From Clostridia bacterium (GTDB taxonomy: Bacteria; Bacillota_A; Clostridia; Christensenellales; Aristaeellaceae), in the NCBI GenBank assembly GCA_017397695.1, contig JAFQIF010000041.1:1-20786 (forward strand): a stretch of 20,786 bases of DNA, given 5' to 3'. Below, in pieces: positions 20,536 through 20,786 of this stretch. Numbering within the stretch: the stretch's first letter is position 1; each line of letters starts with the position of its first letter. The notes under the pieces were generated by a model. It had not been told where the DNA came from and ran no database searches. It saw only the letters and a program-made list of their open reading frames with translations. Both the position numbers and the translations under genes were made by a program.

Positions 20536-20786
20536 ATGGATAAAAAACAAATAGACATTTTGAATCAGGAACTCGGAGTGCTGATTGATGTTCCACTATA
20601 CTCGGTGACAAGGTCTGCGGATGCGCTTTGCCTTAGTTTGGGAAACCTCATCAAATGCCAAGGTGTTATTCGAGATGAGCATGGAAAGCTCGTGACTGCA
20701 GAGGTTGAACGCAGTATGCTTGCATTGGAGATTTCTTGTTGTTATCGCATTGTCTGCGGAAACGAGATTCTTCTTGCCAAGAATGA
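20536..20786 (+). CDS. Hypothetical protein, 5' part only (runs off the window)
   Basis: Open frame from ATG at 20536 to the window end, 83 complete codons. AAAGGAG at 20522-20528 gives a 7-base spacing. It begins 12 bases after the glycine-rich gene, in the same operon. The N-terminus reads MDKKQIDILNQELGVLIDVP, and includes SADALCLSLGNLIKCQGVIR and SCCYRIVCGNEILL. No family recognised. The total length is unknown. Confidence 0.6.
   Translation, partial: MDKKQIDILNQELGVLIDVPLYSVTRSADALCLSLGNLIKCQGVIRDEHGKLVTAEVERSMLALEISCCYRIVCGNEILLAKN

Overview
The window is about 20.8 kb of a fairly GC-rich Bacillota genome, most likely an anaerobic gut or rumen member of Clostridia. Evidence: a SCIFF peptide with its radical-SAM maturase (a Clostridia hallmark), strong sigma-A-type promoters with 17-bp spacers, AGGAGG-type ribosome sites, an oxygen-sensitive cysteine desulfidase family enzyme, a DUF4298 gene and a GH120 beta-xylosidase. 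Genus cannot be assigned from sequence alone. Gene names rest on motifs and remembered family sequences; no database search was run.

Left part (1-12,096), ordinary chromosome in short operons. On the minus strand, scfA (SCIFF precursor), an intercistronic terminator hairpin, scfB (maturase) and an Orn/Lys/Arg decarboxylase-family gene. Then plus-strand genes for an NSS sodium symporter and a DUF4298 protein, a 51-codon minus-strand ORF between them, and glnA on the minus strand. A divergent promoter region separates glnA from a plus-strand pair: a CyuA-type cysteine desulfidase and a DAACS symporter. A minus-strand GH120 beta-xylosidase gene follows.

Junction (12,097-12,141). The 3' part of a tRNA-Pro(GGG) gene, from anticodon loop to CCA, lies on the minus strand followed by its terminator, but the 5' half is missing. 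This is what one flank of an element integrated in a tRNA gene looks like. I infer that DNA to the right belongs to an integrated element whose other end is outside the window. Between this site and the next operon lies AT-rich DNA with hexamers phased at exactly 10 bp.

Thiamine salvage operon (12,623-18,063). One promoter, two tandem TPP riboswitches sharing a 58-bp identical core and each with its own terminator, then thiM, thiE, a structured leader, thiW, a HAD phosphatase, thiD and cytX. ThiW (thiazole uptake) feeds ThiM, CytX (HMP uptake) feeds ThiD, and ThiE joins the two products to thiamine phosphate. No de novo genes (thiC, thiG, thiF, thiS) are present, so this is a salvage unit.

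Right part (18,064-20,786), mobile-element-like. A frameshifted and nonsense-mutated ArdC-type antirestriction remnant, a small serine recombinase with an inverted-repeat leader, a gene-poor stretch with large hairpins, a DUF4417 gene overlapping a glycine-rich small gene, and a gene cut by the window end.
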